A stretch of DNA of 64,000 nt, taken from contig JAEWJK010000001.1 in the NCBI GenBank assembly GCA_023386555.1, forward strand, positions 186,001 to 250,000, read 5' to 3'. Below the pieces are notes generated by a model. That model worked only from the letters and a program-made list of their open reading frames with translations, searched no databases and had not been told where the DNA came from. Positions 17,601-24,937 of the stretch are shown in pieces. This stretch comes from Bacteroidota bacterium (GTDB taxonomy: Bacteria; Bacteroidota; Bacteroidia; Chitinophagales; Chitinophagaceae). The position numbers were made by a program, and so were the translations under genes. How positions within the stretch are numbered: the first letter of the stretch is position 1; each line of letters opens with the position of its first letter.

Positions 17601-18438
17601 TTCTATTCCTATTGATAAGTTCGGAGAGAAGGAACAAAAAGATCACCTCAGAAAATTATTGTACCCATTCATTTTAAGAAGAACAAAAGAACAGGTGGCA
17701 AAAGATCTTCCGGAGAAACAGGAAATGATCTTATTCTGCGAAATGGGTGATGAACAACGTAAGATATACGATGCTTACCGGAATGATTTTAGGGATAAAA
17801 TACTTGGTGTTGTTGAACAACAGGGCATTCAAAAATCTCAGCTCACCATTTTACAAGGTTTGATGAAGCTGAGACAGATATGTGATAGCCCTGCTATCAT
17901 CAAAGAAGAAGAGAAGTTTCCAAATGTTTCGGTTAAACTGGATGAGATAGGAAGAGAAATAACGGAAAATATCAGCAACCACAAAGCCCTGATCTTTTCT
18001 CAATTTCTGGGCATGCTTGCATTGATAAAAGAAAAGATGAAGGAGTTGGGTGTTGCTTATGAATATTTTGACGGTAGCACTACAGCCACAGAAAGACAAA
18101 GAGCCATTGAACGTTTCCAGAATGATGATGAATGCCGTGTGTTTCTGATCTCACTCAAAGCTGGTGGTGTTGGTTTGAACTTAACGGCAGCAGATTATGT
18201 TTACATTGTTGATCCGTGGTGGAATCCTGCTGTAGAACAACAGGCAATCGACAGAACACATCGTATCGGTCAGACAAAAAACATCTTTGCTTATCGTATG
18301 ATCTGTAAGGATACAGTAGAAGATAAAATTCTAAAGCTGCAGGAAAAGAAAAAAGCATTGGCTAGAGATCTTATCACAGATGATGAAGGATTTGTGAAGA
18401 CACTTACTAAAGCTGATGTTGAATATCTTTTTAGTTAG
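14677..18438 (+). CDS. SNF2-family ATPase with two SWIM zinc fingers
   Basis: A 1253-residue DNA translocase. SWIM-type CxC...CxH fingers appear twice: IRCGCPYNLGEICRHEA near residue 75 and TSCNCNSNTTHPLCLHK near residue 185. A long middle region follows, then the helicase core: ADDMGLGKTIQAL near residue 814, DESQ near 913, SGTPLQNN near 945. The C-terminal lobe has SLKAGGVGLNLTAADYVY and DRTHRIGQ near residue 1190. Bacterial SNF2 proteins remodel protein-DNA complexes such as stalled polymerase; the exact target is unknown. Its 3' end overlaps the convergent glycosyltransferase by 8 bp. Confidence 0.92.
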   Translation: MALPHLIKHIYNNGTDEVIRRGKKIHAIGNVELVEYDDLTGAVIFRVKDDSYATYYKVYISKFKEEKNISIRCGCPYNLGEICRHEAAALFQLQDLVDRNMLGQREIRYDQRHTVIKMKQLELKMIKLLTSPESLSQAGDYLRGNKANILSAKDERVDAEMEISGETFRVVIQKNEERNFDTSCNCNSNTTHPLCLHKTIILLQLLHSFGSGYFDTIRNLDKEKNKLLAIYGYSLEDDLTGKFEFLLKEGKPFLKVLDSSIKRVVTTPSYTAPKPLPVEEAPVEKEEKIQEKTSAIKVGVVIATNPHQYPFVQVDAVQGETNNDQTAFTGKVERLDLGKYVNTDILDEDDKSSIQQIRKLLPGEVSRYLNRNSPFSGIWENIIQQHDDQLPEETRHLIVEYLHPKYKKLFADLSNSLFVYHLPKGKSFTTANLQQAITSAKFITPEFTISYENDQYEIECFTKTEIGDLSVADNEHDSALIMQSGNHFFIWDKAEHVVLIEKFLPSGKLLIEKEEWNKQLQEFVLPLAKEYSVHFSNLRKEEIRDIKPEVKLLLKEKGDYLLFEPVFNYRGYDVRKGDKEKVIIPVSDRLLIIQRNMDAENLFIEKVENLHSNFIRPEQNHILALKGSDVLKNNWFFLFVDAMRDMNVPVFGFEALKNFRFNTAKPSTKIYISSHTDWFDAKVEIHFGEQKVTVADVKKALANKQQFVPLNDGTLGILPEEWIKKYSLLFRVGEGKSGNLKLSQFHYGVIEELYEQRNEEELFFQLEEKYENIKGHHTINPVPAPAHLQPILRPYQESGFQWLNYLSEVKWGGILADDMGLGKTIQALSFLHHLKEQQESLKALVVCPTTLMYNWENEIKKFAPTLRYYIHHGGARSKDAILDADIDVIITTYGTLRSDIKQFVEVAFDYVVLDESQAIKNPSSKVAKAVCLLRARNRLCMSGTPLQNNTFDIYAQMNFLNPGMLGSIEFFKQEFSIPIDKFGEKEQKDHLRKLLYPFILRRTKEQVAKDLPEKQEMILFCEMGDEQRKIYDAYRNDFRDKILGVVEQQGIQKSQLTILQGLMKLRQICDSPAIIKEEEKFPNVSVKLDEIGREITENISNHKALIFSQFLGMLALIKEKMKELGVAYEYFDGSTTATERQRAIERFQNDDECRVFLISLKAGGVGLNLTAADYVYIVDPWWNPAVEQQAIDRTHRIGQTKNIFAYRMICKDTVEDKILKLQEKKKALARDLITDDEGFVKTLTKADVEYLFS

Positions 18439-19516
18439 CGATTGATTCGATCATTTTCCATAAGGCATCAGCGGAAGATTGTTGATTGTATTTTGCTGCA
18501 TGAGTTTTTCCTGCTGCAACTAATCTTTCACGTAGTTCTTCATCCTTATATAGCTTGATCATCTGGGCTGCTATTTCAGATTCGTTTTGTGGATCAACAT
18601 ACAACACAGCATCTGCTCCGGTTTCTATCATAGCACTGTTGTTCGATGTAATTACCGGTGTGCCGGATTGCATTGCTTCTAAGATCGGCAATCCAAATCC
18701 TTCATATAAAGATGGATATAATGCGGCATAAGCTCCTGCCATCAACTTTGAAAGCTGTTCATCACTAACATGATCCAACAACTTCACATCATCTCTGAAC
18801 TTATATGTTTGGATCTTTTGCAACAGTTCACTGTTTGAAGTATCTCCTGTGATAAGCAATTTCATATCGCTGTGCTGCCATTTTTTGAATTGAGAAAAAG
18901 CCTTCAATACATTCATCAGATTTTTCACAGGATCAAATCCTCCAACAAACAAAAAATACTCTCTGCCTTCTGCATATCCATCTTTTACAACTGATCTTTC
19001 TTCCCAGTCTAAAGGGGAAAATATTGATCTAACAAATTTTGAAATGACCTCAATCTTGCTTGCATCCACAGAAGAATATCTATTTATTATTTCCTGCTTA
19101 ACAAATTCCGATGGTGTAATAATTGATCTTGCTTTGTTCAACCCCTTTTGAAAATAGAATTGATGCAAGGTTCTTTCAATCCATGACTGCTTTCTTGGAT
19201 AATTCAAAAACATCAGATCAGGAATATATAATATTTGTGGCACTTTCGCCATCATACTGCAGGAACTACCAAAATTCAATAGCACATCTGCTTTCCACTC
19301 TTTTAATATTGATGGAAGTTGAAAATCAAGTCTCCATTGCTTTTTCAAAAAACTATTAGAGGAAGAACCAATTTCTCTTGTTTCGATATTTAACGGAAGA
19401 CCACCAAAATCTTCAGTCACTAATAATAAAATTGGATGAGCATTTTGTCTCTCAATTAATGAAGAAACATAATATTTACCTTGAAGGTCGTCACCAATAT
19501 TTATCGCTATTCGCAT
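18431..19516 (-). CDS. Family 4 glycosyltransferase
   Basis: A GT-B fold transferase of 361 residues using nucleotide-sugar donors. The C-terminal donor site is clear: YPSLYEGFGLPILEAMQSGTP near residue 260, followed by the AVLYVDPQNESEIAAQM segment. FVGGFDPVKNLMNVLKAF near residue 190 starts the second lobe. The acceptor cannot be inferred, since no other glycan genes are adjacent. It is convergent with the SNF2 gene and divergent from lysS. Confidence 0.88.
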   Translation of the reverse strand: MRIAINIGDDLQGKYYVSSLIERQNAHPILLLVTEDFGGLPLNIETREIGSSSNSFLKKQWRLDFQLPSILKEWKADVLLNFGSSCSMMAKVPQILYIPDLMFLNYPRKQSWIERTLHQFYFQKGLNKARSIITPSEFVKQEIINRYSSVDASKIEVISKFVRSIFSPLDWEERSVVKDGYAEGREYFLFVGGFDPVKNLMNVLKAFSQFKKWQHSDMKLLITGDTSNSELLQKIQTYKFRDDVKLLDHVSDEQLSKLMAGAYAALYPSLYEGFGLPILEAMQSGTPVITSNNSAMIETGADAVLYVDPQNESEIAAQMIKLYKDEELRERLVAAGKTHAAKYNQQSSADALWKMIESIAN

Positions 19517-19520
19517 TTAG

Positions 19521-19528
19521 CAAAAGTA
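19521..19528 (-). promoter_or_regulatory. -7 box of the glycosyltransferase gene
   Basis: Minus-strand TACTTTTG ends 4 bp before the ATG, implying a leaderless message or a start codon slightly downstream. Confidence 0.45.
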
Positions 19529-19579
19529 ATTCTATCCTCTTATGATGAATTATATTCAACAAGAAAGCGTATCAACCTG

Positions 19580-19587
19580 TATTTTTG
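19580..19587 (+). promoter_or_regulatory. -7 box of lysS
   Basis: TATTTTTG fits TAnnTTTG and lies 20 bp before the chosen ATG. No clear -33 partner is visible. Confidence 0.45.
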
Positions 19588-19607
19588 CCGCCTAATTTAA
19601 AGTGAGC

Positions 19608-21134
19608 ATGAACCAGCATTTATCTGAGCAGGAGATCATTCGTCGTGATAAACTAAAGCAATTACAGGAAATAGGTGTTGATCCTTATCCTGCACCATTA
19701 TATCCGGTTACACATTTTTCAACTGACATCAAAGAAACTTTCAACGAAGAAAATGCAATCGACTTCGCTGATGTTTGTGTGGCTGGCAGAATAATGAGCA
19801 TTAACGACAAAGGCAAGGTTTTCTTTATTAAGATTCAGGATTCAAAAGGCATTATTCAGTTATATGTAAAGAGAGATGATGTATGTGAAGATGAGGACAA
19901 AAGCTTTTTCGATAAAGTGATCAAACACCTCGTTGATCTTGGAGACATCATTGGTGTTACCGGTTATGTTTTCAGAACAAAAATGGGTGAGATTTCAGTG
20001 CATGCAAAGAGTTTCACTTTACTTACCAAATCATTAAAGCCTTTACCGGTTGTAAAAAGAGATGAAGAAGGAAATGTGTTTGATGCAGTAACCGATCCTG
20101 AATTTCGTTACAGGCAACGTTATGCTGATCTGATCATCAATCCTGATGTAAAAGACACCTTCGTGAAAAGAACAACTCTTATCAACACAATGAGAAACTT
20201 TCTGAATGAAAGAGGTGCATTGGAAGTTGATACTCCTGTTCTGCAATCAATTCCAGGTGGTGCTGCTGCAAGACCTTTCATAACTCATCATAATGCATTG
20301 GATGTTCCGTTTTATTTGAGAATTGCAAATGAACTTTATTTGAAGCGTTTAATCGTTGGTGGCTTTGATTGGGTGTATGAATTCAGCCGTAATTTCAGGA
20401 ATGAAGGAATGGACAGAACACATAATCCGGAATTCACTATTCTTGAATGGTATACTGCTTACAAAGATTATTTCTGGATGATGGAAACCACAGAGCAGTT
20501 GCTGGAAAAAATTGCCATTGCATTGCATGGCACAACTGATGTAAAAGTTGGCGATAAAACTATCAGCTTCAAAGCACCGTTCAAACGCATCAGCATTTTT
20601 GATGCAGTAAAAGAGAATACAGGTATCGACATCAGCAATATGGATGAAACTGGTTTAAGAGATGTCTGCAAGCAGTTAAAAATAGATGTACCGAATAATA
20701 TTGGCAAAGGAAAACTGATTGATGAAATTTTCAGTGAAACATCTGAGGGAACATTCATTCAGCCAACGTTCATCATTGATTATCCTGTTGAGATGAGTCC
20801 GTTAACGAAGAAACACAGAAGTAAAGAAGGATTAGTTGAAAGATTTGAACTAATGATCAATGGAAAAGAAATTGCTAATGCATATTCTGAATTGAATGAT
20901 CCAATTGATCAGAGAGAAAGATTTGAAGAGCAGGTTCGTTTGATGGAAAGAGGAGATCTTGAAGCAATGTTCATCGATCATGATTTCTTAAGAGCCCTGG
21001 AATATGGAATGCCGCCAACATCAGGAATTGGAATTGGAATAGATCGTTTGTGTATGTTGATGACAAATCAGCCCTCGATACAGGATGTATTGTTGTTTCC
21101 GCAAATGCGACCAGAGAAGATGGATGAGGCTTGA
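19608..21134 (+). CDS. lysS: Lysyl-tRNA synthetase, class II
   Basis: Charges tRNA-Lys. About 508 residues: an N-terminal OB-fold anticodon-binding domain (VAGRIMSINDKGKVFFIKIQ near residue 62), then the class II core with motif 2 in FRNEGMDRTHNPEFT near residue 264 and motif 3 in GIGIGIDRLCMLM near residue 475. The ATG giving MNQHLSEQE is chosen over the GTG two codons upstream, because family members start this way. The stop abuts the convergent DUF488 gene. Confidence 0.97.
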   Translation: MNQHLSEQEIIRRDKLKQLQEIGVDPYPAPLYPVTHFSTDIKETFNEENAIDFADVCVAGRIMSINDKGKVFFIKIQDSKGIIQLYVKRDDVCEDEDKSFFDKVIKHLVDLGDIIGVTGYVFRTKMGEISVHAKSFTLLTKSLKPLPVVKRDEEGNVFDAVTDPEFRYRQRYADLIINPDVKDTFVKRTTLINTMRNFLNERGALEVDTPVLQSIPGGAAARPFITHHNALDVPFYLRIANELYLKRLIVGGFDWVYEFSRNFRNEGMDRTHNPEFTILEWYTAYKDYFWMMETTEQLLEKIAIALHGTTDVKVGDKTISFKAPFKRISIFDAVKENTGIDISNMDETGLRDVCKQLKIDVPNNIGKGKLIDEIFSETSEGTFIQPTFIIDYPVEMSPLTKKHRSKEGLVERFELMINGKEIANAYSELNDPIDQRERFEEQVRLMERGDLEAMFIDHDFLRALEYGMPPTSGIGIGIDRLCMLMTNQPSIQDVLLFPQMRPEKMDEA

Positions 21135-21683
21135 TCAGCTAAATAATAATTGACTGCTATCCGGCCTATAGGTAAGCTTGCCATCAACAATTCTTGCAGG
21201 TGAAGTATAAGGATGTTCTTTTGTTGTCTTAATATCCATAATGTGCATCACTTTCCAGCCATTTGCTTTGAGGTAATCAGAGATCATCGAACGATGGCAA
21301 CTCCACCATACTGCTTCTGAACACATATATGCTGTGTTTTGCTTTACTGCAAGTTCTTCAAGAACTTTTATCGCTTCTGCAAACTCAGCAGTTTCCATAT
21401 AATCTGCATAAGCCCTGAATGCATCATTTTTCCATGTAATGTTAGGTGAATCTTTTGCAGGCTTTCTTCTTCCACCCAATTGAACTAAATGCTCATAAGA
21501 GATATTATTTTCTCTGAGAGATTCTTGAAGTTGTTCTTTGTTGAAGTATGGATATTTTCTAGAACCAGGGAACTGTCTTACATCAATAACCAGTTGAATG
21601 TTGTGGAAGGATAGGATTTCAATAAATACTTCTATTGTTCTGTTAGAATGACCAATTGTCCAGATGGTTTTATTATCAGCCAT
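21135..21683 (-). CDS. DUF488 family protein
   Basis: A 182-residue protein of the DUF488 family. It shows the N-terminal TIGHSNRTIEVFIEIL and VIDVRQFPGSRKYPYFNKE, and the conserved MCSEAVWWSCHRSMISDYL near residue 118 with paired cysteines and CHR. The family has no settled function. Its stop is adjacent to the lysS stop. Confidence 0.88.
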   Translation of the reverse strand: MADNKTIWTIGHSNRTIEVFIEILSFHNIQLVIDVRQFPGSRKYPYFNKEQLQESLRENNISYEHLVQLGGRRKPAKDSPNITWKNDAFRAYADYMETAEFAEAIKVLEELAVKQNTAYMCSEAVWWSCHRSMISDYLKANGWKVMHIMDIKTTKEHPYTSPARIVDGKLTYRPDSSQLLFS

Positions 21684-21712
21684 GCTTTATTATCGCAAAA
21701 ACCAAACCACGG

Positions 21713-22180
21713 CTATTTCATTCTTTTGTAGTAGAAATCAAAATACCTTCTTACAGAACTATCTAATCCTTCAATCGTTGCAACAATGGAATCATCATTT
21801 ACAAAACGATAGATCACTCTTTGCGGAAAATCATGTTCCTTATTCTCAAATGTGAAAGAAGAATCATTGTAAGAGATCATTTTAAAAGGAACAGCTTTGC
21901 CACCATTTTGTCCTTGTACGGTTGGAATATACCATACTGTTTCACCATCTTTCTTTAATACAATCCTCTCTGAAACAATAGTATCCGAAGGACCACTTAA
22001 CTTATATGCTTTACCAATCATGCTGTCACCATTGCTTTTACTCCATTCTTCATAAGCACCACCTTCACCGTCAGATACCATCCATGTACCGGATAGTTTT
22101 GTTATTTGTTTGTAAGGCTCATACTTACTGCTACAGCTAAACAGACAAATAAACAAGGCAATAAGGAAATAAGCTTTCAT
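21713..22180 (-). CDS. DUF6265-like lipoprotein
   Basis: A 155-residue predicted lipoprotein: the leader MKAYFLIALFICLFSCSS has a lipobox cysteine at residue 16. The body GTWMVSDGEGGAYEEWSKS...GKAYKL and ENKEHDFPQRVIYRF resembles the DUF6265 domain, a small beta-barrel fold of unknown function. It lies 9 bp downstream of the SDR gene, so it may be co-transcribed. Confidence 0.7.
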   Translation of the reverse strand: MKAYFLIALFICLFSCSSKYEPYKQITKLSGTWMVSDGEGGAYEEWSKSNGDSMIGKAYKLSGPSDTIVSERIVLKKDGETVWYIPTVQGQNGGKAVPFKMISYNDSSFTFENKEHDFPQRVIYRFVNDDSIVATIEGLDSSVRRYFDFYYKRMK

Positions 22181-22189
22181 AAATGCATT

Positions 22190-23008
22190 TTAAAGAAATA
22201 GATCATTATATAACTGCTCACCCTGAACAACAGAATATTTATCAAGATCAGTAATTCCTTCTTTTGCTAACACCTCTTCGTCAATAAAGGTATTACCTGT
22301 ACATTCGGAAGAAGGTTTGTTTAAAATATAATACACTGCATCGGCAATAATATCTGTTGTCCGGCTCATTTTTGCCAAAGCATCTCCACCCAATAAATTT
22401 CTTACGGCAGCAGTATCTATCGTTGTTCGTGGCCACAAAGCATTAGAGGCAATATTATATTGTTTGAATTCTTCACTCCAGCCCAAAGCCATCATGCTCA
22501 TATTGTATTTACTCAGCGTATAAGCAAGATGAGACTTGAACCATTTCAAATTCATATTCAACGGAGGAGATAAAGTAAGAATGTGTGCGTTATTTCCTTT
22601 CTTAAGATGTGGAAGGCAATTTCTTACCATAAAAAAAGTACCACGAACATTGATGTCGTGCATCAGGTCGAACCTTTTTGCTTCCGTTTGTTCGGTATTG
22701 CTTAATTGAATTGCCGATGCATTGTTGATCAGTACATCAATGCCGCCAAAAGTATTTACAGCTTTTTCAACAGCGGATTTTATCTGTTCTTCATCACGAA
22801 TATCTAATTGAACTGCCAGAGCTTTTCCACCTGCCTTTTCTACTTCTTCGGCAGCAGAAAAAATAGTGCCGCCAAGTTTCGGATTTTCCTCAACACTTTT
22901 GGCTGCAACAATTATATTAGCTCCTTCAGATGCAAGTTTTAATGCAATGGCTTTACCAATTCCTCTGCTTGCACCGGTAATGAATACAGTCTTGTTTCTG
23001 AAACTCAT
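22190..23008 (-). CDS. Short-chain dehydrogenase (HSDL2-like)
   Basis: A 272-residue Rossmann-fold oxidoreductase. TGASRGIGKAIALKLA near residue 11 is the cofactor motif, DVLINNASAI near residue 90 the structural motif, and YTLSKYNMS near residue 160 the catalytic Tyr-Lys pair. The SVEENPKLGGTI insertion after the cofactor loop is typical of the HSDL2-like branch. The substrate is unknown, possibly a fatty acyl compound. The start lies 3 bp after the upstream VOC gene, indicating co-transcription. Confidence 0.85.
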   Translation of the reverse strand: MSFRNKTVFITGASRGIGKAIALKLASEGANIIVAAKSVEENPKLGGTIFSAAEEVEKAGGKALAVQLDIRDEEQIKSAVEKAVNTFGGIDVLINNASAIQLSNTEQTEAKRFDLMHDINVRGTFFMVRNCLPHLKKGNNAHILTLSPPLNMNLKWFKSHLAYTLSKYNMSMMALGWSEEFKQYNIASNALWPRTTIDTAAVRNLLGGDALAKMSRTTDIIADAVYYILNKPSSECTGNTFIDEEVLAKEGITDLDKYSVVQGEQLYNDLFL

Positions 23009-23011
23009 GTG

Positions 23012-23404
23012 TTATTGTTGTGGGATACTATGCAAACCTATACGATTTCCTTCAGTATCTATAAACACACCCATAAATCCGTATTCAGCCGATATTTGTG
23101 TTTTAGGAACCATGATCTTTCCACCTGCAGCTTCTACCTTGTCTAAAACATTTTGCAGATCAGGATTACCATTCAGGTAGATCAACGGACCATCAGTTGC
23201 AGAAGGTTTATGAAAACCACCACTGTCCACCAAAGCACCACCAACATCATTCATCATGTCCTGCAAAGGAAACATTCGCATTTTAATATTATCCAGATCC
23301 AATGGTGCCAATGAAACTCCAAAAATTGTTTCATAAAATTTTGTTGCACGTTCAAGATCAGAAGCAGGAATTTCAAACCAGCTGATCGCATTTTTTAAAG
23401 CCAT
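23012..23404 (-). CDS. VOC (glyoxalase/bleomycin-resistance fold) protein
   Basis: A 130-residue single VOC module. ISWFEIPASDLERATKFYETIF opens the first beta-alpha-beta unit, and GGKIMVPKTQISAEYGFMGVFIDTEGNRIGLHS forms the second. Members bind a divalent metal and act in diverse ring-cleavage, isomerase or resistance reactions, so no function is assigned. It heads a minus-strand VOC-SDR-lipoprotein group. Confidence 0.85.
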   Translation of the reverse strand: MALKNAISWFEIPASDLERATKFYETIFGVSLAPLDLDNIKMRMFPLQDMMNDVGGALVDSGGFHKPSATDGPLIYLNGNPDLQNVLDKVEAAGGKIMVPKTQISAEYGFMGVFIDTEGNRIGLHSIPQQ

Positions 23405-23466
23405 AGTAGATTAGTTTTGAAAATGTAATATAAGCTGAATATTATAGTTTAAAGAACCATCCATAA

Positions 23467-24141
23467 ATGAATCTTGCTGATAGAATAACGGACTTTCTCT
23501 TTAACCTGAAGTTTCCTTTGAAACTAAGTAAAGGAATGGCTGTGCTTGATGTTCATAGCGATGAAGAGGTACAAAAAGCCTGCACCGGATTTTATAAAAA
23601 ATTCTATGCTGATAACAAAGAACGTTACCTGTTGATCGGAATAAATCCAGGCAGATTTGGTGGAGGAATCACAGGCTTACCTTTCACTGATCCTATTCGA
23701 CTGGAAAATGATTGCGGCATAAAAAACAACTGGCAAAAGAAACAGGAATTGTCATCAGTATTTATGTATGAAATGATGGAAGCTTATGGTGGAGTAAAGA
23801 AATTTTATAAAGACATCTATATTTCCGCTGTTAGTCCACTAGGATTTACAAAAGATGGCAAAAACCTGAATTATTATGATGACAAACAATTAAAAGAAAA
23901 GATAAAGCCTTTTGTAGTCGATTGCATGGAAAAACAACTGGATTTTGGATTGAACAGGGATGTTTGTTTTTGCATTGGTGAAGGTGAGAACCTGAAGTAT
24001 TTAACCGAACTGAACAAACAATATGGATGGTTTAAAAATGTAGAAGCTGTTGCACATCCCAGGTTTATTATGCAATATAAACTGAAGTATAAGCAGGATT
24101 ATATAGATAAATATCTAAAAACCTTCAAAAAGTACATTTAA
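23467..24141 (+). CDS. SMUG2-type uracil-DNA glycosylase family protein
   Basis: A 224-residue uracil-DNA glycosylase superfamily protein of the SMUG2 branch. The active-site motif appears as LLIGINPGRFGGGITGLPFTDP near residue 58 and the second motif as VAHPRFIMQY near residue 196. It is expected to remove uracil or damaged pyrimidines in base excision repair. A plus-strand TAGTTTTG (23412-23419) could be its -7 box. Confidence 0.85.
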   Translation: MNLADRITDFLFNLKFPLKLSKGMAVLDVHSDEEVQKACTGFYKKFYADNKERYLLIGINPGRFGGGITGLPFTDPIRLENDCGIKNNWQKKQELSSVFMYEMMEAYGGVKKFYKDIYISAVSPLGFTKDGKNLNYYDDKQLKEKIKPFVVDCMEKQLDFGLNRDVCFCIGEGENLKYLTELNKQYGWFKNVEAVAHPRFIMQYKLKYKQDYIDKYLKTFKKYI

Positions 24142-24207
24142 TACAAACGCCAATATCCAATCTAAATTCCAAATTGGACTATATTGCACCTCCAAATTTT
24201 AGGTTAT

Positions 24208-24777
24208 ATGGATTACAACAGGATCATTTCAGTTACAGGATTAGGTGGTTTATTTGAATTAGTTACCAGCAAGTCTGACGGAGCTATTGTAAGATCTTTA
24301 GAAGATCAAAGTACCAAGTTCGTGAGCAGCAGGGTACATAATTTTTCTCATCTTGAAAGTATTGAAGTTTATACAGAGAGAGAGAACGTAAATCTTGTAG
24401 ATGTTTTTAATGCAATGCAGGAAAGTAAAGAAGCCCTGCCTTCTGATAAAGACCCGAAAGCCATTACTGCATACTTCAAAAAAGTGTATCCTGAAATGGA
24501 TTTTGAAAGAGTGTATGCCAGCGATATGAAGAAGATGGTGAAGTGGTTTAATATCTTAAAAGAAAATAAGATAGAAATCAAATTGAGTGAAGTTGAAGAA
24601 GAAGAAACAACTGAAGAACCAACATTAGAAGAATTACAGGAAATTGTTGAAGAAGTAGCAGTAGAACAAACAGAAGCAAAGCCTAAAAAAGCTGCAGCTA
24701 AAAAGAAAGCTGATACTGAAGGTACTGCTGAAGAAAAGCCTAAGAAAAAAGCTGCTAAGAAGAAGACTGAAGAATAG
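24208..24777 (+). CDS. DUF5606 protein with a lysine/alanine-rich tail
   Basis: The start is set at MDYNRIISVTGLGGL. Residues 1-140 form the DUF5606 region (SSRVHNFSHLESIEVYT, FERVYASDMKKMVKWFNIL), of unknown function and found in Bacteroidota. An acidic stretch (EVEEEETTEEPTLEELQE) precedes a highly basic tail with two KKAAAKK/KKKAAKKK blocks, reminiscent of nucleic-acid-binding tails. The tail is low complexity and also opens an antisense frame, which I regard as spurious. Confidence 0.8.
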   Translation: MDYNRIISVTGLGGLFELVTSKSDGAIVRSLEDQSTKFVSSRVHNFSHLESIEVYTERENVNLVDVFNAMQESKEALPSDKDPKAITAYFKKVYPEMDFERVYASDMKKMVKWFNILKENKIEIKLSEVEEEETTEEPTLEELQEIVEEVAVEQTEAKPKKAAAKKKADTEGTAEEKPKKKAAKKKTEE

Positions 24778-24791
24778 TTTACCATATAGAT

Positions 24792-24826
24792 ACATAGGCA
24801 CATGGAGATAATCTATGTGCCTATGT
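24792..24826. terminator. Perfect 12-bp hairpin after the DUF5606 gene
   Basis: ACATAGGCACAT (24792-24803) pairs with ATGTGCCTATGT (24815-24826). No T-run follows on either strand, so it may be a terminator, an RNA-stabilising structure, or another short repeat. Confidence 0.55.
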
Positions 24827-24863
24827 GATTCATACCAACTCGCTACGAGAAAAGTTCCTCACT

Positions 24864-24928
24864 GTTCAGAACGTACAAGTGAGTGACACAACAGAAGATG
24901 CTTCTTGCACCATCGTTCACATCATAAA
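24864..24928 (+). repeat. Dispersed GTGAC/GCGAC repeat, copy 7 (GTGAC type)
   Basis: Core at 24875-24895 is preceded by TTCAGAACGT; the tail ends ATCATAAA, 9 bp before the M3 peptidase ATG. It points the same way as both flanking genes. The distance from the core CAAC to ATCATAAA (28 bp) equals that of copy 5. Confidence 0.9.
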
Positions 24929-24937
24929 CATATTTCT

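Noticed and set aside
24369..24803. Antisense frame opposite the DUF5606 gene (144 codons)
   Set aside because: Low-complexity Ser/Ala-rich translation caused by the lysine-rich tail of the real gene; no start context.
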